Below, piece by piece: positions 34,430 to 43,323 of a stretch of 63,368 bases of DNA; within the stretch, counting starts at the first letter, position 1; each line of letters starts with the position of its first letter. The stretch covers positions 1 to 63,368 of the forward strand of contig NZBA01000086.1 of NCBI GenBank assembly GCA_002686265.1, given 5' to 3'. This stretch comes from Planctomycetota bacterium. GTDB lineage: Bacteria > Planctomycetota > UBA1135 > GCA-002686595. A program made the position numbers and the translations under genes. The notes below the pieces were generated by a model that did not search any database, was not told the DNA's origin, and was given only the letters and a program-made list of their open reading frames with translations.

Positions 34430-35497
34430 CTAGACCCGCTCCGGGTCGCTCTCGTCGAGCCGCGCCACGATCGCCTTGACCTCCTGGGCGCGCTCGCGGG
34501 GGCAGACCAGGGTCGTCTTGCCCGCGCGCACCACGACCAGGTCGCGCACGCCGATCAGGGCCGTCAGGCCCCCGTCGCCGTGCACCACGCAGCCTTGCGC
34601 ATCGGAGGCGACCAGCCGCTCGCCGCCGCCGACGTGGTTGCCCTGTGCGTCGGGCGCCAGCACGTCAGCCAAGCTCGGCCAGGAACCGACGTCGCTCCAG
34701 GTGTAATCGATCCCCAGCACGCTGCAGCGTTCGGCGCGCTCCATGATGGCTTCGTCGACAGGCAGAGCGGGAAGACCGGGGTAGACGCGCGCGAGGGAGT
34801 CGGCGTCCGTCGCGTCCTCCAGCGCCGCATGGAGATCGCTTGCGTGGCGCTGGAAGGCCTCGAGGATCACCGGCGTCTCCCAGACGAAGATCCCCGCGTT
34901 CCAGCGGAAGCGCCCGCTGGCGACGAAGGCCGCCGCACGCTCGGCGTCGGGCTTCTCGACGAAGCGCAGGACCTCGTGGGCTTCGATTCCGTCGTGCTCG
35001 GCCAGCCGTTCGCCCTGCTCGATGTAGCCGTAGCCCGTGGCCGCATGGTCGGGAACGATGCCCAGGGTCACCAGGCGAGCATCTCGCCTCGCCTCGGCCA
35101 CCGCCGCGACGATCGTTCGCTGGAAGCTCCGCGTGGGGCGGATCACATGGTCCGCGGGGAGCACGACCTGCACGGCCTGAGGATCACGGCGGCGGATCTC
35201 GAAGGCCGCCAGGGCGACGCAGGCCGCCGTGTTGCGGCCGACGGGCTCCAGGAGGATGTTCTCTGGGCGCAGGTCGGGGAGGCACTCGCGCACCAGCTGC
35301 TCCTGCTCGGCCGCGGCGACCACCAGCACGCGCTCGGGATCGATGAGACCTTCGAGGCGTGCGACGGTCTCGCTGATCATCGGCCGCTCGTCGGCGACGG
35401 CCAGGAACTGCTTGGGGCGCGCTCGCGTGCTCGTGGGCCAGAACCGCGTGCCGCTCCCGCCGGCCATGACCACGGCGAAGAGGTGCTCGTCTCGCAT
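34430..35497 (-). CDS. manC: Mannose-1-phosphate guanylyltransferase
   Basis: Makes GDP-mannose from GTP and mannose-1-phosphate, the donor for polysaccharide and glycan synthesis. 355 aa. The nucleotide-binding signature is VVMAGGSGTRFWPTSTRARP followed by KQF; further motifs are VLPADHVI, ATGYGYIEQGE and FVEKPD. The C-terminal isomerase half found in bifunctional ManC/AlgA is absent, so it is the monofunctional form. A TACACT element ending seven bases before the ATG suggests a leaderless message. Confidence 0.9.
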   Translation of the reverse strand: MRDEHLFAVVMAGGSGTRFWPTSTRARPKQFLAVADERPMISETVARLEGLIDPERVLVVAAAEQEQLVRECLPDLRPENILLEPVGRNTAACVALAAFEIRRRDPQAVQVVLPADHVIRPTRSFQRTIVAAVAEARRDARLVTLGIVPDHAATGYGYIEQGERLAEHDGIEAHEVLRFVEKPDAERAAAFVASGRFRWNAGIFVWETPVILEAFQRHASDLHAALEDATDADSLARVYPGLPALPVDEAIMERAERCSVLGIDYTWSDVGSWPSLADVLAPDAQGNHVGGGERLVASDAQGCVVHGDGGLTALIGVRDLVVVRAGKTTLVCPRERAQEVKAIVARLDESDPERV

Positions 35498-35515
35498 GGC
35501 GGGAGTGTAGCGTGC

Positions 35516-38500
35516 TCAGAAGCGCACGGGCAGGGAGGACAGCCCGGGGGCAGGCAGGCGCCGATAGGTATCGCCGACGCCCTTGAAGGCGGAGGTGAAC
35601 GCTCCCTGGAGAACGACCACCGGGCGCACCATGTCGCCCCGGATGGAGACCGCCAGCAGCGTGTTCTGGAAGAAGTAGATCAGCTGCGTCAGCGGCTTGA
35701 TCTTGTCCACCAGGCTGTAGCGGATCGCGAGGTCGTGGTGCAGGGTCCCGTCCATGTCGAGCGTGCCGCCACCGATCAACTTCAGGATCGGGCTGTGGAC
35801 CTCGATGTCCTCCATTTGGACGACGCCGTCGGCGACGTGGAAGCGCGTGCTCATCTCGTCGAAGACGGCCGTGCGATCAAAGCCCAGCTGGGTGAACAGG
35901 TCGCGGAAGACCGGAATGGACCACATGCGGCTCTCGCGCAGCCGGCCCGCACCGCTGCCACGGATCGAGAGCAGATCGTCGAGGGTTCCCGAGAGCTGCA
36001 CATCGCAGGTCAGGCTGCCGGAGTCGGAGACCGTGGAGGGGAAGAGACCCTCGAGCAGCTCGCCGACGTCGGCCTCCTCGAGCGCGACGGCGAGTTGGAA
36101 CGGGTAGGGTGCCTGCAGGTCCACTGAGAACGCGGGGCCGGGGCGCGCGGGCGCGGATGCCTCTCTAGCTGCGATCCTCGAGAGCCGCCCGCGGACGAAG
36201 CTCCCTTCGAACTCGTCGAGGCTAAGGCGCGAATCGCAGTAGCTCACGAGCATGTGCGAGGGCCCGAGCTGGCGGCCGAGGACGTGTCCGTAGAGGTCGT
36301 CGATGGTCCCCCAGCCGCGCGCCTGACCGTCCTCGATCACGAGCCGCTCCACGCGCGCCGTGGCGGATCCGACAGTGATCGGCAGGCCGAGATCCAGGGA
36401 CATCCCGGCCAGGAGCAGGTCGCCGGAGACCTCCAGGCGCGGCGCGCCCCTGGGCTCCTGGACGAAGACCAGGCGGCCGGCGGGGACCTCCACGCGGCCA
36501 CGGAAGTCGAGGTCGTCGATCAGGGCGCCGAGGGTGTCCTCGTCCAGGAAGAAGGACAGGTGCTCGCGGTCGAGAGGAACTTCGCCCGCGGAGAAGTCGG
36601 CCTGCAGGCGGTAGCTGCCGAGACCGAGCTCCAGCTCGGCGTGTTCGAGGTCGATCGCCGTGGAACCCAGGCGGGCGCTCACATCGTCGCCGACCAAGTG
36701 CGTGTCCTCAAGATCGAAGTGCCCATCCAAGTGGGTCAGGAGGAAGCCCTCGCTTCCGCGCAGCTCGTTCGCGCGCAGGTGGAAGCGGTAGGCGGTCGAG
36801 GGTGACTCCTCGCCGCGCGGGACGCTCACCTCGGCGCGGAAGTCGAGGGCGCCGAGGAGCTCGACATCGGCGGAGGCTCCCAGCATCTCGGGGGCGTCGC
36901 TGAGCGATTCGAGCGCGGAGCGAATGTCGGCGAGCAGCGCCTCGTCCGAGGGGCGCAGGTTTGCGCCGGCCACGATCGCCCGGCCGTCCGCCTCGGGCGG
37001 GAAGGTCGCGGTGAAGGCCACCGGGACGTCCTGTCGCCAGCGCCCGATCAGCGGGGAGACCACGGTCTTCACGAGCGGCTCGACCCGCGCCCGTGGGTCC
37101 GCCGAAGGCGGCTCGACCACCTCCACCAGCACGCGGCCGCGCACGTCGTGCGCCAAGAGCGGGAAAGCCGCCGGCCGCAGGCGCAGGCGGTCGGTGGGGG
37201 ATATCTCGATCAGAGTGCGCGTTTCTTCGGCCCAATCTCGCCGGGTGCGCTGGAGGAGGAGGCGCGCCGAACCCTCGGGGGCAAAGGCGGCGAGCGTCTT
37301 GCCGACGCCCTCGAGCGAGGCGTCCACGACCCGGCGGTCGCTGCCCGCGAGATCGATCTCGTCCACCTCGAGCCGCATCACCTCGAGGGTGGACCCGGGC
37401 AGCTTCTCGGCGATGCGATCGTGCTCGCGCCGCAGGCGGGCGCGCAGGGCCACGCGCGGCGCGCTGTCGAGGCTTCCCTCGAGGGCCAGGCGCACGGCGG
37501 AGTCGCCGCGCCCGTCGTCGATGAACTGGATCCGGCCACCGATGCCGTGGATGGGGGCGGGGATCTGGCTCCAGGTGGCGCTGACGTCGTCGAGCTCGAG
37601 GTTGATCTCGGCGGCCATGCGCTCGAGGCCGCTGCGCCGGGAGAGGTGCACTTCGGCGTTCACGGTCCCTCCGTCGGGCGAGTAACGCTCCTCCACGTCC
37701 GCGAGGGCTTCGAGGACCGCCAGACCGCCCATCGCCTCGCGGATCTCGTCGTCGATCACGACGCCGGCCAGGCGCAAGGACAGGTCCTCTTCCGGGCGGC
37801 CGAACCCGGGCGCGAAGGGCGGCATGTCTACAGGCGGGGACCAGGCCTGGTAGGCGAGGGAGAGCTCGCTCTGGGCGTGGCTGCCCGTGAGTGAGAGCCC
37901 GATGCAGTCGGGCCGCGGCACGCGCGGCGTGTGGGCGAACAGCAGGCGCACGTCGCGGCAAGTGATCGGCAGCGGGAAGGCGATCGGCGGCCTGCCGTCG
38001 CGCGTCGGCCAGCCGTGCCAGGTGCCGAGAGCCTCGCCAACGCTCCCCACGAGCGCGATGTACTCGAGGTGGGAAACCGGATTCTCCGGCGGCTGCCAGG
38101 CGTCGTGACAGCGCAGTCCGAGGGTCACGTCAGCGCGTGCGCGCGGAGCCGAGGCTCGCCAGGGCTGTTCCAGCCATTTCGGCCGACCGAGGAGCTCGAT
38201 CGTGCGTTCGTCGAACGGCATGTCCGCCAGCTCGGCCCAGCTCTCGAACACGAACCCCTCGCGCGCCGCGATGCCCGCGCGCGCACCGCCGCCGAAGGGG
38301 TGCTCGTCCCAGCGACCGGCGAAGCGCGCGCGGGCGTCCCAGGCCTTCGGCGCCCACAAGGGATCGTCATCGTCGGGAGTGAAGGCGGCCCGCAGGTCGA
38401 TCTCGATGCCCTCGATCGGTCGTTCGCCAGTCGGCGGCAGGATCGCGCCCTCGCGCAGGCTCACGCCCAGCCGGCCCGATGGAGGGAAGTCGCCGCGCAC

Positions 38501-39277
38501 GCTCACCTCTCCCCAACCCTCCATCATCACCGTTCCGCGCGGCTCGAGGGCGCGGACCGGGGCGAGGAAGCTCGCCTCGGGGATGGCCACGGCGCGCAGG
38601 TCGATCTCGCGCCCGCTGGCCCAGAACTCCAGGCCCTCCTCCTCCGATCCGTGGCCGTTCAGGAATATCGCCGAGGCGACCGTGGCGTAGGGCGAGCGCG
38701 GGAGGGCCAGGCGCCCCTCGAGCGCCGACTGTCCCGCGGCGGCGCGCGTCAGGGAGAGGTCGAGGCGGCCGACTTCCAGCTCCTCTCCAGCAGGACCCTC
38801 GATGGCGATGTCGAGACCGCGCACCTGGATCGCGGGTAGGGCGTTCGGCGTGCCGCCGGGCGTGCCGCCGGGCGTGCCGCCGGGCCGTTTCGCCTGCAGG
38901 TCGAGCAGTCCGCGCGTCACGCGCGTCAGGTCGCGGCCCACGAGCACCCCGCCGCCATCGATCTCGACCGAGCGCAGGGCGAAGCCGCTGGCGCGGTGAA
39001 ACCCGACGATCATGTGCAGGCGCTCGAGGTGGATCAGGCGGCCCTCGCTCCGGGCCGTGAAGCCGTGCAGCACGACTCCCGGCTCGGACCAACGGAAGTT
39101 CGCTCTCTCGATCTCCACGGCGGCCCCCGCCTCCCCCAGGCGAGCGTTGAGGAGGTCGAGCAGCCAGCGCTCGCCGAGCCCGCTTCGCTCGATCGCCGTG
39201 AGCGAAGCGATGAGGGCGAGGACCAGCCAGCCCAGGCCCAGGCAGAGCCGCGCCGCAAGGCTCTTGAGCTTGCTCAT
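35516..39277 (-). CDS. Large AsmA-like envelope protein
   Basis: 1253 aa. A single N-terminal helix (LCLGLGWLVLALIASLTAI) is followed by about 1200 residues of beta-rich sequence, as in the AsmA/TamB/YhdP superfamily thought to bridge inner and outer membranes and move phospholipids. The C terminus contains the AsmA-type segment FHVADGVVQMEDIEVHSPIL, then KLIGGGTLDMDGTLHHDLAIR. A (GGTP)3 repeat lies at about residues 131-142. It overlaps alr by four bases (ATGA at 39274-39277). Confidence 0.8.
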   Translation of the reverse strand: MSKLKSLAARLCLGLGWLVLALIASLTAIERSGLGERWLLDLLNARLGEAGAAVEIERANFRWSEPGVVLHGFTARSEGRLIHLERLHMIVGFHRASGFALRSVEIDGGGVLVGRDLTRVTRGLLDLQAKRPGGTPGGTPGGTPNALPAIQVRGLDIAIEGPAGEELEVGRLDLSLTRAAAGQSALEGRLALPRSPYATVASAIFLNGHGSEEEGLEFWASGREIDLRAVAIPEASFLAPVRALEPRGTVMMEGWGEVSVRGDFPPSGRLGVSLREGAILPPTGERPIEGIEIDLRAAFTPDDDDPLWAPKAWDARARFAGRWDEHPFGGGARAGIAAREGFVFESWAELADMPFDERTIELLGRPKWLEQPWRASAPRARADVTLGLRCHDAWQPPENPVSHLEYIALVGSVGEALGTWHGWPTRDGRPPIAFPLPITCRDVRLLFAHTPRVPRPDCIGLSLTGSHAQSELSLAYQAWSPPVDMPPFAPGFGRPEEDLSLRLAGVVIDDEIREAMGGLAVLEALADVEERYSPDGGTVNAEVHLSRRSGLERMAAEINLELDDVSATWSQIPAPIHGIGGRIQFIDDGRGDSAVRLALEGSLDSAPRVALRARLRREHDRIAEKLPGSTLEVMRLEVDEIDLAGSDRRVVDASLEGVGKTLAAFAPEGSARLLLQRTRRDWAEETRTLIEISPTDRLRLRPAAFPLLAHDVRGRVLVEVVEPPSADPRARVEPLVKTVVSPLIGRWRQDVPVAFTATFPPEADGRAIVAGANLRPSDEALLADIRSALESLSDAPEMLGASADVELLGALDFRAEVSVPRGEESPSTAYRFHLRANELRGSEGFLLTHLDGHFDLEDTHLVGDDVSARLGSTAIDLEHAELELGLGSYRLQADFSAGEVPLDREHLSFFLDEDTLGALIDDLDFRGRVEVPAGRLVFVQEPRGAPRLEVSGDLLLAGMSLDLGLPITVGSATARVERLVIEDGQARGWGTIDDLYGHVLGRQLGPSHMLVSYCDSRLSLDEFEGSFVRGRLSRIAAREASAPARPGPAFSVDLQAPYPFQLAVALEEADVGELLEGLFPSTVSDSGSLTCDVQLSGTLDDLLSIRGSGAGRLRESRMWSIPVFRDLFTQLGFDRTAVFDEMSTRFHVADGVVQMEDIEVHSPILKLIGGGTLDMDGTLHHDLAIRYSLVDKIKPLTQLIYFFQNTLLAVSIRGDMVRPVVVLQGAFTSAFKGVGDTYRRLPAPGLSSLPVRF
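38850..38885 (-). repeat. Triple 12-base tandem repeat coding (GGTP)3
   Basis: Three perfect copies of GTGCCGCCGGGC on the + strand. In frame within the AsmA-like gene, encoding a Gly-Gly-Thr-Pro linker, likely variable in copy number. Confidence 0.9.
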
Positions 39278-40527
39278 TCGAGGCTGGCGGTGAGGTCGTC
39301 GGCGGGGGCGGGCTCCCCGGCGGCGGACAGGCCGCGCAATCGGCTGCCGCGTTGCATCGGCACGGGGGCGTGGTCCTTGGGCCCGGCTGCTCGGGGGACG
39401 AGGAGGTGCTCGCCTCCGCGCAGGATGCGTGGGACGCGTCGGCCGACCGAGCAGGTGATCTCGTAGGGGATCGTCAGTGCTTGGCGCGCCACCTCCTCGA
39501 CGCTCGGAGCGTCTTGGCCCCCGAACAAGGTCACGCTGTCGCCGGGCGTGACGCCCGGCGCGTCGGTCACGTCGATCGTGACGTAGTCCATCGAGACGTT
39601 ACCCACCATCGGAGCCCGCGTTCCGCGCACCCAGACCTCGCCGCGATTGCCCAGGCTCCAGGGGACGCCGTCGGCGTAGCCCACCGAGAGGGTTGCGATG
39701 CGCGCCGGGCGCCGCGCGCTCCAGGTCGAGGCGTAGCCGACCCGCGCGCCCCGCGGAAGGTCCTTCACCAGGGCGACCTGGCAGTGCAGCGACATGACCG
39801 GGCGCAGCTCGTCGGCGCCGGGGAGCTCGCCGGGGAGCACGCCGTAGGCGCTGATTCCCGGGCGCACCGTGTCGAGGTGCGGGCCGGGCGCGGTGAAGAG
39901 GAAGGCCGAGTTGGCGATGTGGGTCCAGCCGGCGAGCCGACCCTCGGCGCGCGCCTCCTCGAGGACGCGGTCGAAGAGCGCCGCCTGGCGGACCGCCTGC
40001 TCGTCCAGGGCGCCGCGCGGAGAGCTGACATGGGACATCACTCCCGCCAGCTCCAGGTTCCCCGCGGCGTCGATCCTGCGTAGGAGGGCGGCGGCTTGCT
40101 GGGGGAGGACCCCGAGGCGACCCATCCCTGTGTCCACGTTCAGGTGCACGCGCGCCGTGAGGCCCTTGCGCTCGGCGATCTCCTGGAGGGCGGTGACCTC
40201 GCGCGCGGAGTGGATCCCGATCTGGATGTCATGGCGCATGACGGCGCTGGCCTCGCCGTCGACGATCGTCCCCAGCACGAGCACCGGCACCCGCAGGCCG
40301 GCCTGACGCAGCTCGAAGGCCTCCGCCGCGGTGCCGACCCCGAGGGCTCCGATTCCGCAGCGTACGGCGTGCTGAGAGACGGCGACGGCGCCGTGCCCGT
40401 AGGCGTCCGCCTTGACCACCAGCATCACCCGCACGCCCGCGCCCGCACGCTGGCGGACGACGTCCAGGTTGTGGGTCAGTGCGTCGAGGTCGACATCAGC
40501 CCAGACTCGGTGTCGTCGGTCTGTCAC
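39274..40527 (-). CDS. alr: Alanine racemase
   Basis: PLP enzyme making D-alanine for peptidoglycan. From a GTG at 40527 it is 417 aa: WADVDLDALTHNL, VVKADAYGHG with PLP-binding Lys39, NVDTGMGRLGV, ANSAFLF and DTVRPGISAYG, then the second catalytic Tyr in VGYASTWSARRPARIA, and GNVSMDYVTIDVT. About 35 C-terminal residues (LVPRAAGPKDHAPVPMQ onward) extend beyond the usual end. It leads a run with the AsmA-like gene downstream. Presence of alr implies a peptidoglycan-containing wall. Confidence 0.95.
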   Translation of the reverse strand: MTDRRHRVWADVDLDALTHNLDVVRQRAGAGVRVMLVVKADAYGHGAVAVSQHAVRCGIGALGVGTAAEAFELRQAGLRVPVLVLGTIVDGEASAVMRHDIQIGIHSAREVTALQEIAERKGLTARVHLNVDTGMGRLGVLPQQAAALLRRIDAAGNLELAGVMSHVSSPRGALDEQAVRQAALFDRVLEEARAEGRLAGWTHIANSAFLFTAPGPHLDTVRPGISAYGVLPGELPGADELRPVMSLHCQVALVKDLPRGARVGYASTWSARRPARIATLSVGYADGVPWSLGNRGEVWVRGTRAPMVGNVSMDYVTIDVTDAPGVTPGDSVTLFGGQDAPSVEEVARQALTIPYEITCSVGRRVPRILRGGEHLLVPRAAGPKDHAPVPMQRGSRLRGLSAAGEPAPADDLTASLE

Positions 40528-40653
40528 GCAGAGCAACTTAGCAAGCAGCGAGAACGGAACCAACGGGCTCGCGCGGTCGGGACCGCCCGTCCGGAGAAGG
40601 GCCCGGTTTGCCTGAATGCCGCCGAAAACCGCCAGAATCGAGGGCGAGTCGTG

Positions 40654-40682
40654 TTGACAGGGCTTCCGCCCCTCGCCATTCT
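40654..40682 (+). promoter_or_regulatory. Promoter for the histone-fold gene
   Basis: A perfect TTGACA (40654-40659), 17-base spacer and CATTCT (40677-40682). It gives a leader of about 110 bases before the ATG at 40798. It lies in the 270-base divergent region shared with alr. Confidence 0.5.
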
Positions 40683-40797
40683 CAGCCCTCCAATTCGCGC
40701 TCGATCGGGTCGGAACGACTCGGGAGTGACGCGGCCTCATCCGTCCCGCCGAACGGGAACACCCACCAACGGGACCACCCAAAGGAACCTCAGAGAC

Positions 40798-41076
40798 ATG
40801 GTCAAGAAAACCGCCAAGAAGAAGACCAAGACCAAGGCCAAGACCACGGCCAAGGCCACGGCCAAGGCCAAGAAGAAGACCTCGCGCAAGACGGCGAGCA
40901 AGAAGAAGCCCGTCAACATGATCATCAGCAAGTCGCGCACGAAGGCCACTGCTGGGATCAACGTTTCGGGTGACTTCTACAGCGCGCTCGACGAGGCCGT
41001 CCGGAACATGATCTGGTCGGCGGAGCAGCGCGCGACCCAGAACGGTCGTCGCACCCTGCGCCCCCACGACCTGTAG
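40798..41076 (+). CDS. Histone-fold protein with lysine-rich H1-like tail
   Basis: 92 aa. Residues 1-38 are nearly all Lys, Ala and Thr (MVKKTAKKKTKTKAK and on), like the tail of histone H1. The C-terminal ~52 residues read ISKSRTKATAGINVS, then GDFYSALDEAVRNMIWSAEQ (a long alpha-2-like helix) and ATQNGRRTLRPHDL. The last segment matches the histone loop-2 signature R-[KR]-T-x3-D/NGRxTxxxxD, as in archaeal and Bdellovibrio histones, but the chain ends there, so alpha-3 is missing or vestigial. Probable chromosomal DNA-binding protein. AAAGGA precedes the ATG. Assignment rests on motif, not on a search. Confidence 0.7.
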   Translation: MVKKTAKKKTKTKAKTTAKATAKAKKKTSRKTASKKKPVNMIISKSRTKATAGINVSGDFYSALDEAVRNMIWSAEQRATQNGRRTLRPHDL

Positions 41077-41166
41077 GCTTCCCGGCTCGCCGGCCCCAGC
41101 GCAGCTGCGCTGCCTCCGGCGATGAGAGGGCGAAGCGCGGACCGATGGCCCGCGCGATACCGAACA

Positions 41167-41194
41167 CGCCCCGGACGCACGTGCGTCCGGGGCG
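41167..41194. terminator. Perfect palindromic hairpin terminator
   Basis: CGCCCCGGACGCAC (41167-41180) followed directly by its exact complement GTGCGTCCGGGGCG (41181-41194); a few centre bases would form the loop. It is followed by CGTTGCGTTTG. It lies between the convergent histone-fold gene and tsaB and could serve both. Confidence 0.6.
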
Positions 41195-41275
41195 CGTTGC
41201 GTTTGTCGGCGCGTCTTCGCAGTGAGAGCTGGGAGGTTCGCCTTCGGGGGCGACGCTGCTTGTTTCGCGCCGAGG

Positions 41276-41941
41276 TCAGCGCCGGCGCGCCCGCGCGGCG
41301 AAGGGCCGCAGGTAGAGCGGCTCCACTTCGTGCGCGGCCTGGCCGCCGAGAGCGGCGAGCAGCCCGCGGCCGAGGGCAAGCAGGGCTTCGGCACCCGGAG
41401 GCGCCTTGCCGTCGAACCTCGTGCACTGCTCGGGCGACAAAGCGGCGGCCTCGGTGACCCCAGGCTCGCCGAAGATCGGGATGTGCGGGGGAAGCCACGC
41501 GGCGAGCGCGTCGGGACCGAGGGCGCGAGGCGCGTGTTCGACGCGCACTCCGTCGGCGACGCGCTCGTAGAGGGCGCAGCACAGCTCGCCGCCGCGTGCG
41601 TCGAGCAGGTACACGCAGCGCTCACCGGGCTCGAGGCGCTCGAAGGCGACCGCCTCGCCGGAGGGCACGCCGCGTAGGAGCGCGCCGGTCGATCGGGCGA
41701 GGCCGCGCGCAGTGGCGATGCCGACCCGCAGGCCGGTGTAACTCCCCGGGCCTGTGCCGACGAGGACGCCCTCGATCGCTCCGGGGGCCTCGCCGAGTTC
41801 GCCGAGCGCGGCGTCGAGAGCCGGAATGAGATCGCTGGCGTGGACGCGCTCGCCGGAGAGGGTGCGCGTCACGGTCCGCTCCCCGTTGCTCACCGCCACG
41901 GACGGTCGCCTCGTCGAGGTCTCGAAGGCGACGAAGGTCAT
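41276..41941 (-). CDS. tsaB: tRNA threonylcarbamoyladenosine biosynthesis protein TsaB
   Basis: 221 aa, ASKHA fold. Diagnostic text: FVAFETSTRRPSVAV at the N terminus and VLVGTGPGSYTGLRVGIATA with FGEPGVTEAAAL later. TsaB supports TsaD in making t6A37 in tRNAs decoding ANN codons. It is the last gene of a leftward run and overlaps glmM by four bases. The C-terminal half is short, as normal for TsaB relative to TsaD. Confidence 0.92.
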   Translation of the reverse strand: MTFVAFETSTRRPSVAVSNGERTVTRTLSGERVHASDLIPALDAALGELGEAPGAIEGVLVGTGPGSYTGLRVGIATARGLARSTGALLRGVPSGEAVAFERLEPGERCVYLLDARGGELCCALYERVADGVRVEHAPRALGPDALAAWLPPHIPIFGEPGVTEAAALSPEQCTRFDGKAPPGAEALLALGRGLLAALGGQAAHEVEPLYLRPFAARARRR

Positions 41942-43323
41942 CGAGCTCCGCCGCCGACACCGATCGCCTCACCGAGGAGATCGGCGAGCTCATCGGCCAG
42001 CACCTGGATGCGGCCCTCGTCGGGGCCCTCGACCATCACGCGCGCAAGAGGCTCGGTGCCCGAGTAGCGCAGGAGCACGCGGCCGTCCTCAGCCAGCTCG
42101 GCCTCGATGCGGCGCACGGCCTCCTCGATGTTGGGAACCTCGGAGAAGTGCGGCTTGCTCGCGACCGGGACGTTCACCAGGACCTGCGGGAAGGGCCGGT
42201 AGGGCGAGGCCAGCTCCGAGAGAGGTCGACCGCTCTCGCGCATCACGCGCAGCACGCGCAGGGCCGTGTAGAGGCCGTCACCCACGTGGTGGTTCTCGGC
42301 GCCGAAGATGATGTGCCCCGACTGCTCACCGCCCAGCGGCAGGTCTTCGCGCCGCAGGGCCTCGCTGACTCGCCGGTCGCCGACGCCGACCGTGACCACC
42401 TCCACGCCGACCTCGCGCAGGGCTCGGTGCAGGCCGCGGTTGCTCATCACGGTCGCGACTACGCGTGCGCTCGACCAGGCGTGGGTCTTGACGGCGTGGC
42501 GTGCGAGCAGGGTCAGGATCCCGTCGCCGTGGACCAGTTCGCCGGCCTCGTCCACGAGCAGGCAGCGGTCCGCGTCCCCGTCGAGGGCGATGCCGAGGTC
42601 CGCGCCCGCCGCGCGCACGCGCTCTTGAAGCGCGCCGGGATGCGTGGATCCGCAGCCCTCGTTGATGTTGAGGCCATCTGGTTCGGCGAAGAGCGCGATC
42701 ACCTCGGCTCCCAGTCGTTTCAAGAGCCGCGGTCCCAGCCGGCTGGCGGCGCCGTTGGCGCAGTCGATGGCGATGTTCAGGCCTCCGAGGTCCAACCCCG
42801 CTCCCGCGCTCCCGCTCAGGTGGTCGAGGTAGAGCTCCTGCAGCGCGCCGTCGAAGGCGGGCGTCGGGCCGGTGGATTCGGGAGCGAGGTCGGCACGCAG
42901 CACGCGCTCGATCTCGCGCTCCGTCTCGTCCGCCAGCTTGTCGCCGCGAGCGGAGAGGACCTTGATGCCGTTGTCGCGCGCGGGGTTGTGGGAGGCGCTG
43001 AGCATCACACCCAAGGCGAAGTCGCAGGTGCGCGTGACCAGGGCCAGGCCGGGGGTGGTGATCAGCCCGGCGCTCGTCGTAGCGAGCCCCGTCCGGTGGA
43101 GGCCGCGCGCGAGAGCCGCCTCCAGCTGAGGGCCGGAACGCCGCCCGTCGTACCCCACGACCGCGCGCCGTCCGGCAGCGGCACCTGGGCCGCCGCCGAG
43201 GACCGTGCCGATGGCGCGCCCTAGAGCCGAGACGAGCTCGGCACTCAGCCAGCCCTCGCCCGCGGTTCCGCGGATTCCGTCCGTGCCGAAGATGGGCACG
43301 CCGCCTTGCGTGTCGCCGCTCAC
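41938..43323 (-). CDS. glmM: Phosphoglucosamine mutase
   Basis: 461 aa. Converts glucosamine-6-phosphate to glucosamine-1-phosphate for UDP-GlcNAc, hence peptidoglycan and LPS. IFGTDGIRGTAGEG at the start; phosphoserine motif MLSASHNPARDNG with Ser111; Mg-binding DGDADRCLLVDE; sugar loop GGEQSGHIIFG; phosphate loop LRYSGTEPLARVMVEG. All catalytic residues are present. It overlaps the cdaA-ybbR fusion by four bases (43320-43323), the same order as the cdaA-cdaR-glmM operon of Firmicutes. Confidence 0.95.
   Translation of the reverse strand: MSGDTQGGVPIFGTDGIRGTAGEGWLSAELVSALGRAIGTVLGGGPGAAAGRRAVVGYDGRRSGPQLEAALARGLHRTGLATTSAGLITTPGLALVTRTCDFALGVMLSASHNPARDNGIKVLSARGDKLADETEREIERVLRADLAPESTGPTPAFDGALQELYLDHLSGSAGAGLDLGGLNIAIDCANGAASRLGPRLLKRLGAEVIALFAEPDGLNINEGCGSTHPGALQERVRAAGADLGIALDGDADRCLLVDEAGELVHGDGILTLLARHAVKTHAWSSARVVATVMSNRGLHRALREVGVEVVTVGVGDRRVSEALRREDLPLGGEQSGHIIFGAENHHVGDGLYTALRVLRVMRESGRPLSELASPYRPFPQVLVNVPVASKPHFSEVPNIEEAVRRIEAELAEDGRVLLRYSGTEPLARVMVEGPDEGRIQVLADELADLLGEAIGVGGGAR

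Noticed and set aside
38850..38885. CRISPR-like repeat
   Set aside because: Three abutting 12-base units inside a coding frame; no spacers and no cas genes.
41077..41275. Small gene between the histone-fold gene and tsaB
   Set aside because: No start with ribosome binding site or coding composition; only the palindromic hairpin is supported.
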